From: Microglena sp. YARC
Lineage: Eukaryota > Chlorophyta > Chlorophyceae > Chlamydomonadales > Chlamydomonadaceae
Length of the DNA stretch: 64,000 nt
NCBI GenBank assembly: GCA_022414725.1
Contig: JAJSRW010002070.1
Location: 1 to 64,000, forward strand
Direction of reading: 5' to 3'
Each line of letters begins with the position of its first letter. Within the stretch, counting starts at the first letter, position 1. The translations under genes and the position numbers were made by a program. Below the pieces are notes generated by a model. It searched no databases. It saw nothing but the letters and a program-made list of their open reading frames with translations, and was not told the DNA's origin. This document shows, in pieces, positions 51,505-60,597 of the stretch.

Positions 51505-52176
51505 TCACGCAACGAAGGCGTTGCCGTGGCCCGTGAACACGAATACAGACCCGCCGAAGAGCGTGGGTTGCATGTTGTTGTGTGCCTGGCCTAATCCGGT
51601 GGAGCCGGATGTGAAGGCGTGCGCGTGATTGCCTGCGGCGCTGACTGAGAGCGCCGTCGGCAAGGTCATCACGTTGAGTTCGCCGGTGCTTGAATCTGTC
51701 GTCATGTTCGTCCCGGTCCCGTTCCCGTCCGCGACGCAAAGCCCGGCGTTGCCCTGCCCGCCTACCGCGTTGGTGGCGTGGGAGTGCGCGCCCACCGCGT
51801 CGGTCGTGCCGCTGTGCACATGGCTGGGCATCTCGCTCTCCACCAGCGTGTGCGTTTCATCACCCACGACGGCGCCCAGCGACCGGGGCGTCAGACTGCC
51901 CCCCCCAGGCCCCACGGCTCCCATTACGCGGCTGCGGAAATCGGGCAGCTTGAAGTCTTCGCCTCCCCCCCCGAACGCGGTGCCGACGACGTCAAACAAC
52001 TCCTTGTGCTGATCTGGCGACAGGGAGCGCCCGTCGCACAGCATCCAGCCGCAGAAGTCCGCTTGGCGACAGGACCACTTGTAATCCCCAACTTGCGGGG
52101 ACAGGCGCGAAAAGGCGAACCGGGTGGCATCCGCCAGCATGCGATGCTGGTGCGCCAGGTCGTAGATGTTTTGCAT
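51505..52176 (-). CDS. Phage tail-collar domain protein
   Basis: An intact 223-residue frame. The collar signature is DFCGWMLCDGRSLSPDQHKE, LFDVVGTAFGGGGEDFKLPD and FRSRVMGAVGPGG. Two His-rich strands follow (EMPSHVHSGTTDAVGAHSHA, AAGNHAHAFTSGSTGLGQAH), and NNMQPTLFGGSVFVFTG ends it. This is the layout of short tail-fibre tips in bacteriophages (GxxxCDG..., LPDxRxR, H-x-H pairs that bind metal). In giant viruses such proteins sit on the capsid surface. It was probably acquired from a phage or bacterium by an ancestor. GC content is higher than its neighbours. Confidence 0.85.
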   Translation of the reverse strand: MQNIYDLAHQHRMLADATRFAFSRLSPQVGDYKWSCRQADFCGWMLCDGRSLSPDQHKELFDVVGTAFGGGGEDFKLPDFRSRVMGAVGPGGGSLTPRSLGAVVGDETHTLVESEMPSHVHSGTTDAVGAHSHATNAVGGQGNAGLCVADGNGTGTNMTTDSSTGELNVMTLPTALSVSAAGNHAHAFTSGSTGLGQAHNNMQPTLFGGSVFVFTGHGNAFVA

Positions 52177-52250
52177 GTTTTGTTTTTATTATAACGAAAC
52201 ATATTCGTTCCGAGGTGAACAACGATTATTTGGATGTTTAATTTAATTGT

Positions 52251-53472
52251 TCAGGTACCGCGTAGCATCCTGTCATCATCCAATTCATCTAATTCTTTGA
52301 TGGAATCGTCGGTGACCTCATTCATCGATACAGTTACTACGTGGGATACTCGCGCCTCTACCACGTCGATGAGTTCTAAGAACTCGTCATCTGGAGGCTC
52401 GCAACGCACGTGTCCGCGCATCGCGATCGTGCAAGCGTAGAGCATCAGATTGACGCGGATGTGGCGTCGCGCAGCCGTCCATCGGAAAGAGTAGAGGCTG
52501 GCCAATCTCGTCACGAAATCCTGTGCCTCTTCCATTGCCGGGTCAGAGACGTGCATATGGATGGTTCTCCAGAGAGCCCAGGCCGCATCGTCCGAACGAC
52601 AGGAGAGTCTCGCATTCTTCTTCGCACCCACAATATTAAGGTGTTGTGTAGTGGAGTAGGAAGCATCCACACCAAACACCAATGGACGCCACGACACACA
52701 CGAATCTTCAGGAATATCCTCTCCTAAGCTTGTTTGTTCTTGTGTTCTATATGTACCACTGCTCCTCCTCAGCAACGCGGAGTGCATGGCGTTGTACTGC
52801 TTGACAGTTCGTCCATTTCGCGACATCACGAGCATTATAAGAGCCCTTGCCTCTTCGTTTGCCCCCGTCTTCATACGCGTTTGGAGCGTTTTCACAACCA
52901 CTGATCGTAGACATGAAGGTTGTGGTGGTGTGTTGCTGCACATTACGGAGAGTGGGTCCAACTGCACCATTCCATCTTCTCCGATACTAACGTCCGATGG
53001 TAGAACGAATCCTCCCAAGAAGATGTGTTCGCGTCTCTCTGATGACGCGACGCCAGTTTTGGCAGCATGGCACAACGAGCATAGTCAGTCTGCAGAGCAG
53101 ACGAACGATCACCATGAATATAGGATCGGTGCTGCATTGCGTAGTGTGTGAGCCCGAACAGAACACGTTGAGGTCAGTGACGACATCGTCCATAGCACTG
53201 GCGGTCCACTTGTTGCCGTTCACAATCTTTGCCTCTGCATAAACATCTAGAATGGTGGCTGCGACCTCTAGAGGCCCTCCTGATGTCACGAGTTCCGCTA
53301 CTAGAGAGCACGCGTACTCCCCACTCTCTCCGATATCTGCACCACTACTAGGATTGCTAGAGTCTTTTGCGATAGATGCAATTGTGTGTTTCAGCGCAAC
53401 CAAAAGATCGCGACGCAAAAATCCTTTTTTCGAAGTTGCAATTGCAGTTGGTGTGGTTTTATTCTTCATCAT
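52251..53472 (-). CDS. Hypothetical protein, about 405 codons, frameshifted
   Basis: The start is probably ATG 53472 (MMKNKTTPTAIATSKKGF). The first frame (to about 53000) is helical: FLRRDLLVALKHTIASIAKD and ACSLVAELVTSGGPLEVAAT. The frame changes at about 53020 and the second runs to TAA 52251 (AARRHIRVNLMLYACTIAMR, PPDDEFLELIDVVEARVSHV). All helical and soluble, with no named family. It resembles in style the unknown proteins at 15406 and 26813. The ORF lies between the collar protein and the TM protein at 53567. Confidence 0.55.
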
Positions 53473-53566
53473 GCCGAAGAAACCAATGTAACTGATCCAA
53501 AAATACAATGTAAACTCGCGTTAGGTTTAAACTGATTTTGTCCTGTTGAAGTATCATCATGCCGCT

Positions 53567-54081
53567 ATGTCTTCACAAGTAATAACAACACACGCTGTAA
53601 TAACGCCTCACGCTGAACCGTCGCATGTAGAAGAAACATCAACACGCGCTGTAATAACGCCTCACACTGAACCGTCGCATGTAGAAGAAACATCAATACA
53701 CAATAAAGACCCAATCCATGGGAACATCAATTCGCACATTCTGAATAACAACAATTCTAATTCGAATACAAATAACAATTCGAGTTGTGCAGGCAGGGGG
53801 GGGGTGGCGGTGGGTTGTACAAGACGGCTATAAACGGGGTGATGCGCAACATTTCGACTCAGATTTTGAACTGTCTCGCCTCAGAAGAGTCTCTGCTCAC
53901 TATCGCTAGCAATAGCAACAAAATAAGGGATGTGCTCATTCTTCCTGCACTGCGAAGCGTTCGCGAGCAGCTAATGCCGTACATAGCAGCGACGCTCGTC
54001 GTCACTGCGATATTGGTAATTCTGGCTATCGCAAGCCTCGTCTTTAACATTGTCATATTCTTTAAGTTGATGACACGGTAA
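53567..54081 (+). CDS. C-tail-anchored membrane protein with N-terminal repeats, frameshifted
   Basis: ATG 53567 (MSSQVITTH). The N-terminal region has a 54-base repeat twice (AVITPHAEPSHVEETS, 53590-53690), then an Asn/Ser tract (NNNSNSNTNNNSS). At a G10 tract (53800-53809) the frame changes. The next frame contains MRNISTQILNCLASEESLLT, a helical middle and the hydrophobic anchor YIAATLVVTAILVILAIASL, VFNIVIFFKL at the C-terminus. Family not recognised. The homopolymer is an obvious hot spot for slippage or sequencing error. Confidence 0.55.
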
Positions 54082-54101
54082 GTAAGAAAGTCTCAAACGG
54101 A

Positions 54102-54108
54102 GTATAAA
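54102..54108 (+). promoter_or_regulatory. GTATAAA promoter-like motif
   Basis: GGAGTATAAATG stands 132 bases before the ATG at 54240, directly after the preceding gene. The spacing is longer than at the other sites, so this is weaker. Confidence 0.35.
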
Positions 54109-54239
54109 TGTGTGTTCTTCTTCTTCATAAGAGAACCTCTATCCGTGAATCCATTAAATTATTTAATAGCGTAATTATTTGAAGAGTGAATTGCTATTTG
54201 TAATTGACGGCGAGTGAATTGCTCTTTGTACAGACGGCG

Positions 54240-54725
54240 ATGTCTTGCACGTCGCCCAAGGAATCTCCTCCCGGATGCATTACCGTCGTCACAACCGATC
54301 AATTCGTCCGTCTGAGGGACGACAAAGGATATATAACTCTCATCGCCACCATACGCGAACGATATGCATCGCAACTCGCCAAGGTAGCAATTGTCAAGAC
54401 GGAGGCAGTTGTAGCCACACCCTACATGCAGCGAAACGGACACGGGTATGCAAATAGAAACAGTCACGGACACAGCCTTGGACACAATCTTGGACCCAGT
54501 CATGGATATGGTGTGCGTTTGTCGGTTCCTGTGGGGGGGCTCCCCGTGGTAGAGGAGGAGGGTCATCCCGGTATGTTGGTACCATCGGTAATAACCGGAT
54601 CGACAGTATTCGTTGGGCATCCTCCTCACAGGCGGCGCCACCAAATTCTATTCGGCATCATCGCGTTCCTCTTTTCGGCGGCGAAGGTAGCTCGAACTCA
54701 TCGACATTATTCTCCAAGTCCCTGA
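54240..54725 (+). CDS. Hypothetical membrane-associated protein, 161 aa
   Basis: The start is ATG 54240 (MSCTSPKESPPGCITVVTTD), chosen because the earlier start codon lies in a repeated TGAATTGCT tract. The middle is His/Gly/Asn-rich with a short repeat (HGYANRNSHGHSLGHNLG). The C-terminal hydrophobic segment ILFGIIAFLFSAAKVA (about 135-150) is a probable single anchor. It stops at TGA 54723, which overlaps the ATG of the next gene (TGATG). The minus strand over it is also open but looks like its shadow. Confidence 0.55.
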   Translation: MSCTSPKESPPGCITVVTTDQFVRLRDDKGYITLIATIRERYASQLAKVAIVKTEAVVATPYMQRNGHGYANRNSHGHSLGHNLGPSHGYGVRLSVPVGGLPVVEEEGHPGMLVPSVITGSTVFVGHPPHRRRHQILFGIIAFLFSAAKVARTHRHYSPSP

Positions 54726-55465
54726 TGTCTTTGTTGAACAAGCTGACGGAAGCGAACTTCGATAAAGTGTCGACTAAAATTGGAATCTGTGTGAGAGACG
54801 CGATCGATTCATCTCAAGAAAATGACGCTGACTCATCGCGCGTGGACGACTCATCGCATGACGCCGACTCATCTCATGTGGACGACTCATCGCGTGTGGA
54901 CGATATATCCTTAGTGTTAGCAAATGCTATCCTTGCGAAATGCTACCAAGATCACGGGTTCATTCACATGTACTCGAATCTATTCCAGTTTCTCGTCTCT
55001 CGAAGCGGCATCATTATGAGGTCTGTGCTCGATTCATTTGTTTCGGATTCCATTGCATCCTTCCACGAAGAGGAGTACGAACTGCCGAGCGTAGACCAGT
55101 ACGACGCCTTCTGCGTCACGACAAAGCGCATCCACGTCGCTGTGGGTCGCAATTTGACTATCCTGAACCTAATTGGTCTAAACCTTGTCTCTACGTCTCG
55201 TCGCGCATACCTCTCTGAGATTGTCGGCATCTTCGAGTCCAACATACCTGGGCGGCGAGCGGAGGTGGCTATAGAACTCATCGCGGGATTTGCGGCTCAA
55301 TTCGCACGCAAGAATTCTCGCAATGAGGACTCACTTGGAAAGCAAGAGTGCGACATTATGGAGGGTCTCGTCGAGAGGTTTATCGAGAGGGAGGATGTGA
55401 CGTTAAAGATTCGGTTCAAGCTTATGGGTCTGCTGGACACGATTGTCTCTTATCGAAAGCGTTGA
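54725..55465 (+). CDS. MIF4G-like (eIF4G middle domain) protein
   Basis: An intact 246-residue frame that begins at the stop of the previous gene (TGATG). The N-terminal blocks LLNKLTEANFDKVSTKIG and ANAILAKCYQDHGFIHMYSN followed by LFQFLVSRSG are typical of the first HEAT-like repeats of MIF4G domains (LNKLT-x-x-NF, A-x-x-KC-x-x-x-x-F-x-x-MY-x-x-L). In cells this domain of eIF4G binds eIF4A and eIF3 to recruit mRNAs. A repeat of VDDSSHDADSS at 54825-54900 inserts about 25 acidic residues between the first two helices. Giant viruses encode several translation factors, so a virus eIF4G mimic is plausible. Confidence 0.6.
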   Translation: MSLLNKLTEANFDKVSTKIGICVRDAIDSSQENDADSSRVDDSSHDADSSHVDDSSRVDDISLVLANAILAKCYQDHGFIHMYSNLFQFLVSRSGIIMRSVLDSFVSDSIASFHEEEYELPSVDQYDAFCVTTKRIHVAVGRNLTILNLIGLNLVSTSRRAYLSEIVGIFESNIPGRRAEVAIELIAGFAAQFARKNSRNEDSLGKQECDIMEGLVERFIEREDVTLKIRFKLMGLLDTIVSYRKR

Positions 55466-56133
55466 TTGATTGAGCGGTGGTCACAATTCATTGTGTCTGT
55501 AAGGAGCGTGTACAACGAAAACGATGATCTGTGCTTGCGCCACTTTTTCATCGCGTAAATGAAGAAACCTGCTATACTGAGTGTCAGCGCAATCATGGAC
55601 AGGATTGTCTGAGATATCCGAGCAACTCCCCGGTGTTCCACGTACTCAGGGTCGTGTATAGAGTTCTTCCCGATCATGTATGTCATTAGGAGAATGATAA
55701 GCACAATGAACATAATGGGGGTGGGGCACTTGGTCGTTATGAAGAACCACAAATAGATGGTTAATGTAATTAGAAACTTTGATATGAGCGAGTTATTGTT
55801 TGAATCGTCCGCAAATGTAATAAGTGTCAATAGGAGCACTATGCCCACCACATGTTTAGCCATCGCACTTGTCCGCATGATCTTCTGAAGTTTGCACCCC
55901 AATATTTCACCCATGAAGTTACTTAGCACAAGCATGTAGAAGGCGACCATCGGAAGAGCAAGGTCCCCGAACGCGTGGATACCCTTCGCCCATGTTGTGT
56001 AATTAGAGGATGCAGGCGTGATCAGAGTGGTTTTCGGTAGTGATGGAGGTGGAGGAGGTGGAGGAGGTTTCTTCTTGGGAGGTGGTGGGTCTTTACGATG
56101 TGTTGATGTTGTCTGCTCGTTTGATGTTGACAT
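55450..56133 (-). CDS. Polytopic membrane protein with Pro-rich N-terminus
   Basis: The start is ATG 56133 (MSTSNEQTTSTHRKDPPPPK). A poly-Pro/Lys stretch (PPPPKKKPPPPPPPPSLPK) is followed by five or six hydrophobic segments: about 60-80 (FGDLALPMVAFYMLVLSNF), 95-112, 120-140 (LITLTIYLWFFITTK), 142-162 and 180-200. The core (WAKGIHAFGDLALPMVAFYM) resembles a family of membrane proteins found in algal giant viruses and is similar in layout to 48678. It overlaps the MIF4G-like gene by 16 bases, tail to tail. Probably an inner-membrane virion component. Confidence 0.65.
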   Translation of the reverse strand: MSTSNEQTTSTHRKDPPPPKKKPPPPPPPPSLPKTTLITPASSNYTTWAKGIHAFGDLALPMVAFYMLVLSNFMGEILGCKLQKIMRTSAMAKHVVGIVLLLTLITFADDSNNNSLISKFLITLTIYLWFFITTKCPTPIMFIVLIILLMTYMIGKNSIHDPEYVEHRGVARISQTILSMIALTLSIAGFFIYAMKKWRKHRSSFSLYTLLTDTMNCDHRSINQRFR

Positions 56134-56173
56134 TGATTTAATACGAACAATTGTTATTGTCATCGCAATCAAA

Positions 56174-59100
56174 TTATTTTCGGCGACTACATGCGGACAT
56201 CCCTATTAATAATGCAGATGCAGTTGCTACCTTGATATCGATTGCACGCACGTACTTATGTGAAAGGCACTTGTGTGCGCGAGCGACTGCTTCTCTCACC
56301 TTTCCATCAGTTGCGTCAATATACGCAACGTCAAGTTCTCTACTGCAGGCATCCTCAAAGACACTACTTTCCTCACCCCCGTACCCCTCAGCTAGATTCG
56401 CCTCGGCTAGCATAAGCTTGATAATTGCAATGATGGACGCGATAATGATGCCGAACGTCCACATAGGAGTCTTGCACCGGTGGATCAAATCATATACCGA
56501 TGGAGTGGATCTAGGGGTTTTCTGTTGTTGTTTCTGTTGTTGTCTGAGTGTTTGGGGTTGTGCACCGGAAGCATGTGATATATTTACCTGCATCACGCCC
56601 GGGATGACGAACTGTTTTGAATGCTGAATTGACGCCCCCGGGATCAAAAACCGTTTTGAGGAATCCATGGATCCAGGAATAACGAATTTCTTTAAATGCA
56701 TATCGGGCGATAGTAGCGGTGGCAGAGGAATAGATGATATATCGGGCGAGAGCAGAGGTGGCAGAGGAATAGATGATATATCGGGCGAGAGCAGAGGTGG
56801 CAGAGGAATAGATGATATATCGGGAGAGCAGAGGTGGCAGAGGAATAGATGATATATCGGGCGATAGTAGCGGTGGCAGAGGAATAGACGGCGTATTTGG
56901 TGAAAGCAGAGGCGGTATATGAATAGATGGCAACTCTGGTGAGAGAAGCGGTGGCAAAACGATTGTTGTGTGAGGGAATGCTAATGCTGCCACCACTTCG
57001 TCCCAATATTGCTCGGGGACAAGTAGTGGAGGAGTGAGAATATGTTGTGCATTAAATTGCACCGGTTGTACAGAAACAGGGAATGCTAATGCTGCCACAA
57101 CTTCGTCCCAATATTGCTCGGGGACAAGTAGTGGAGGAGTGAGAATATGTTGTGCATTAAATTGCACCGGTTGTACAGAAACAGGGAATGCTAATGCTGC
57201 CACAACTTCGTCCCAATATTGCTCGGGGACAAGTAGTGGAGGAGTGAGAATATGTTGTTCAGGAGGTTTCGTCTGCGATTTTACATCAGGATGATCGTTA
57301 GGGAATACCAATGCCGCCACTTTGTCAACGGGTTTCTCTGGGACAAGCAGTGGAGGAGTGGGAATATGTTGTGCATGAGGTTGAGTATGCGATTGTACAT
57401 CAAGATGATCATTAGGGAATGCCAATGCTGACACCACTTCGTCCCAAGATTGCTCGGGGACAAGTAGTGGAGGAGTTAGAATATGTTGTTCAGGAGGTTG
57501 CGTCTGCGATTGTACATCAGGATGATCGTTAGGGAACGCCAATGCCGCTACTTCGTCCCAAGATTGCTCTTGGACAAGTAGTGGAGGAGTGAGAATATGT
57601 TGTTCAGGAGGTTTCGCCTGCGATTGTACATCAGGATGATCGTTAGGCAATGCCAATGCCGCCACTTTGTCAACGGGTTTCTCTGGGACAAGCAGTGGAG
57701 GAGTGAGAATATGTTGTTCAGGAGGTTGCGTCTGCGATTTTACATCAGGATGATCGTTAGGGAACGCCAATGCCGCTACTTCGTCCCAAGATTGCTCTTG
57801 GACAAGTTGTGGAGGAGTGAGAATATGTTGTGTTTGTCAACGGACAAGCAGTGGAGGAGTGAGAATATGTTGTTCAGGAGGTTGCGTCTGCGATTTTACA
57901 TCAGGATGATCGTTAGGGAATGCCAATGCCGCCACTTCGTCCCAAGATTGCTCTTGGACAAGCAGTGGAGGCGTGAGAATATGTTGTTCAGGAGGTTTCG
58001 TCTGCGATTGTACATCAGGATGATCGTTTGGCAATGCCAATGCCGCCACTTTGTCAACGGGTTTCTCTGGGACAAGCAGTGGAGGAGTGAGAATATGTTG
58101 TTCAGGAGGTTGCGTCTGCGATTTTACATGATGATGATCGTTAGGGAATGCCAATGCCGCCACTTCGTCCCAAGATTGCTCGGGGACAAGCAGTGGAGGC
58201 GTGAGAATATGTTGTTCAGAAGGTTTCGCCTGCGATTGTACATCAGGATGATCGTTTGGCAATGCCAATGCCGCCACTTTGTCAACGGGTTTCTCTGGGA
58301 CAAGCAGTGGAGGAGTGAGAATATGTTGTTCAGGAGGTTGCGTCTGCGATTTTACATGATGATGATCGTTAGGGAATGCCAATGCCGCCACTTCGTCCCA
58401 AGATTGCTCGGGGACAAGCAGTGGAGGCGTGAGAATATGTTGTTCAGAAGGTTTCGCCTGCGATTGTACATCAGGATGATCGTTATGGAATGCCAATGCC
58501 GCCACTTCGTCCCAAGATTGCTCTTGGACAAGTAGTGGAGGAGTGAGAATATGTTGTTCATGAGGTTTCGCCTGCGATTGTACATCAGGATGATCGTTAG
58601 GGAATGCCAATGCAGCCACTTCGTCACAAGATTGCTCGGGGACAATCATTGGAGGGGTTTGATAACATGGTTGATATGGAGGAGTCGTACACGGTTGTTG
58701 ACATGGGGTTGGATAACATGGTTGATATGGAGGAGTCGTACATGGTTGTTGACACGGGGTTGGATAACATGGTTGATATGGAGGAGTCGTACACGGTTGT
58801 TGACACGGGGTTGGATAACATGGTTGATATGGAGGAGTCGTACACGGTTGTTGACACGGGGTTGGATAACATGGTTGATATGGAGGATTCGTACACGGTG
58901 GTTGATAACATGGAAAATATAATTGAGATGGAGGAGGAGCAGTGAGGATGGTCGGATTTCCATTCCCCCCTGACTGTGATTTTTTTCCTGGTTGTAGAAG
59001 TTTCTTTTCCGATTTAGTATTTTCGTCGGTGGTGTTTTTGATACGGACTAGGAACTCATCCTCGAAGAGCTGTACCGGACCATTTTTTTTCGTAAAGGTG

Positions 59101-59363
59101 ATTATGAGTTGTTCCAACTCTTGCATCCATGATTGTCCTGACAGTTGCATCGACTTCCCTCGTCTCTGATGGTACTTAGCCTCAGTCACAGCCCAAAAAT
59201 GATTGTTTGCCACCGAACTATTTTTTTGTACCAACATTTCTAGATTACCTTTTGTATGCCCCTTTCTAGAAGCCGCGTACACATGGTGCCTTCGCACGGA
59301 TTCGTTGTCGAACACCAGCATGTCAGGGAGTGTGCGAGAAGAATCGATTGCGGAAGGCTGCAC
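56174..59363 (-). CDS. Long Pro/Gln-rich repeat protein with C-terminal membrane anchor, frame-broken
   Basis: A unique N-terminal region (59363-58920: VFDNESVRRHHVYAASRKGH, QLFEDEFLVRIKNTTDEN) precedes three nested repeat arrays. These are CYPTPCQQPCTTPPYQP (16 residues, five copies), a unit of 32-36 residues based on HILTPPLLVPEQSWDEVAAL plus AFPNDHPDVQSQTQPPEQ (about a dozen copies), and SPDISSIPLPPLL. The C-terminal part in another frame has MWTFGIIIASIIAIIKLML as a membrane anchor. Breaks: an in-frame TGA at 57846, where two repeat units recombined with loss of bases, and a frame change at about 56640. The unique part may also continue from the gene at 59323 by a frame change. Function unknown; surface display on the virion is a guess. 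Confidence 0.55.
56700..58640 (-). repeat. About 100-bp coding repeat array (LTPPLLVPEQSWDEVAALAF)
   Basis: Units of about 96-108 bases (TCAGGAGGTTTCGTCTGCGA, ACATCAGGATGATCGTTAGG, GAATGCCAATGCCGCCACTT, CGTCCCAAGATTGCTCGGGG on the plus strand) run at 57000-58640. A shorter 36-39-base unit (GATGATATATCGGGCGAGAG) runs at 56700-56900. Blocks of units are themselves duplicated, for example 58040-58200 and 58220-58400. Confidence 0.9.
58660..58915 (-). repeat. 48-bp repeat encoding YQPCYPTPCQQPCTTPP
   Basis: Five nearly identical units (GGTTGATATGGAGGAGTCGT, ACACGGTTGTTGACACGGGG, TTGGATAACAT on the plus strand). The Cys-Pro spacing (C at every fourth to fifth residue) is unusual and might crosslink. 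Confidence 0.9.
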
Positions 59364-60429
59364 ACTTTAGAGCATCGAATAGGATCGTCTCTTGACTCCC
59401 TTCGCCAAATGCGCGAACCCATATATTGTGACGCTCAGCGTACCGCGCTCGCACCTTCTCACGCACGGTCTCGATGTCGAAGTATGAACCGAATGTCTTG
59501 GATGAGTGCATATCTAGGGAATCCTCTCCTGGCTGTGGTGATTGCGGGGGGGTGTGGAACTGTTCTAAGTGTTGTGCCCCCACATTGTTGTCTCCCATTT
59601 CCGACGCCTTGATATTCATGCGCCCGTCCTTGTAGTTCTCATAGAACTCGCACCTGACAATAGGATCACGGAAATATCCTCCTTCGTGCACTGCTACATC
59701 GATCGGATCTATCCCCCCCTCGTTTGATGCGAGCTTTACCACAACATCAGGTGCCCCGCACCTCCTCAGTAGAGTGGGTGTGTACCGGGCCGATATATAA
59801 ACGTCAGCATGAGTGCCACCTCTTTGTTTATTTAGGAATGGGATGGATTCTTGTTGTACCATTAGGTGGCGTTCTGGCGGCGTTATGTTTGTTTGTTGTT
59901 TCTCCATGTGGCTCCGTTTCTTCTCACTGTTACCGAATGCAATGTATATGACTCCTGCGATCGCTATCGACGTCACTGCTATCGTGCTCGCTCGCTCGTG
60001 CATTTGTGTGGTCACCGAGATAACCGTGTAGTGTGCCTCTATTACCCGTTTCAGGAGACTTGCCACTGCGGATGCTTCTCCGCCATCAATACTACTGAGC
60101 CGTTTGTTCAGTGTCGCGATCTTGCCCATACCGACGTGAACAACGTATAGTGCATGCACCAGTTTCGAGTCATTGGATACCCACACCCTTAGGACGCACA
60201 TGAGCCAGCAGAGGTCCATGTACAGGATAGCGACCACTGAGAAAGCTGTAGCCTGCGTGAAGCGTTGCCCCTTCATACCGGGTGCCGTTATCTGCAGTAG
60301 CGCCACGATCATCACTGTGGTCACCACGACCGATGCGAGGATGTACTTGCGTATTTGTTTCTTTCGGTACGAATCGATCGTGGGGTCTATAATTTGCGAC
60401 TGCATTTTCTTCCTACATTCGTTCACCAA
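59323..60429 (-). CDS. Membrane protein with soluble C-terminal domain
   Basis: ATG 60429 (or 60405). Hydrophobic segments lie at about residues 28-48 (KYILASVVVTTVMIVALLQI), 60-85 (FSVVAILYMDLCWLMCVLRV) and 150-168 (IAVTSIAIAGVIYIAFG). The soluble part has ADVYISARYTPTLLRRCGAP, VVVKLASNEGG, VAVHEGGYFRDPIVRCEFYE, FDIETVREKVRARYAERHNI and ETILFDALKCAAFRNRF. No family named. The last residues overlap in another frame with the start of the repeat protein (59363), which reads like a continuation, so the two could be one frame-broken gene. Confidence 0.6.
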   Translation of the reverse strand: MVNECRKKMQSQIIDPTIDSYRKKQIRKYILASVVVTTVMIVALLQITAPGMKGQRFTQATAFSVVAILYMDLCWLMCVLRVWVSNDSKLVHALYVVHVGMGKIATLNKRLSSIDGGEASAVASLLKRVIEAHYTVISVTTQMHERASTIAVTSIAIAGVIYIAFGNSEKKRSHMEKQQTNITPPERHLMVQQESIPFLNKQRGGTHADVYISARYTPTLLRRCGAPDVVVKLASNEGGIDPIDVAVHEGGYFRDPIVRCEFYENYKDGRMNIKASEMGDNNVGAQHLEQFHTPPQSPQPGEDSLDMHSSKTFGSYFDIETVREKVRARYAERHNIWVRAFGEGSQETILFDALKCAAFRNRFFSHTP

Positions 60430-60436
60430 ATTTCAT

Positions 60437-60505
60437 TAACTGTGTGTACACACGGACAAGGGAATTACCTTGAGGTGTGACCTATTTAAATGTTCCGCCG
60501 ACTGT
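60437..60505. mobile_element. Short terminal-repeat-like fragment
   Basis: TGTACACACGGACAAGGGAATTA at the left resembles 9476-9498, and AAATGTTCCGCCGACTGTAG at the right matches the inverted end of the IS630-Fanzor family. About 65 bases between TA sites. It may be a very short MITE lying between the membrane protein and helicase genes. Confidence 0.4.
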
Positions 60506-60597
60506 AGTGGAAATTCGGAAGAGTGTAAAAGGATCAGGATCATTATTTTACTAATGGGACCCGCTTCTGATAAAATCTCCGCGTTTGATAAGCTCCT

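Noticed and set aside
43748..52176. Bacterial contamination as source of YadA and tail-collar genes
   Set aside because: They are interleaved with viral genes such as Erv1, share the viral promoter-like motif nearby, and lack bacterial ribosome-binding sites.
57597..58535. 312-codon plus-strand frame over the Pro-rich repeat
   Set aside because: It is the complement of an in-frame repeat array, is full of Arg/Trp/Met from reverse reading, and has no unique sequence.
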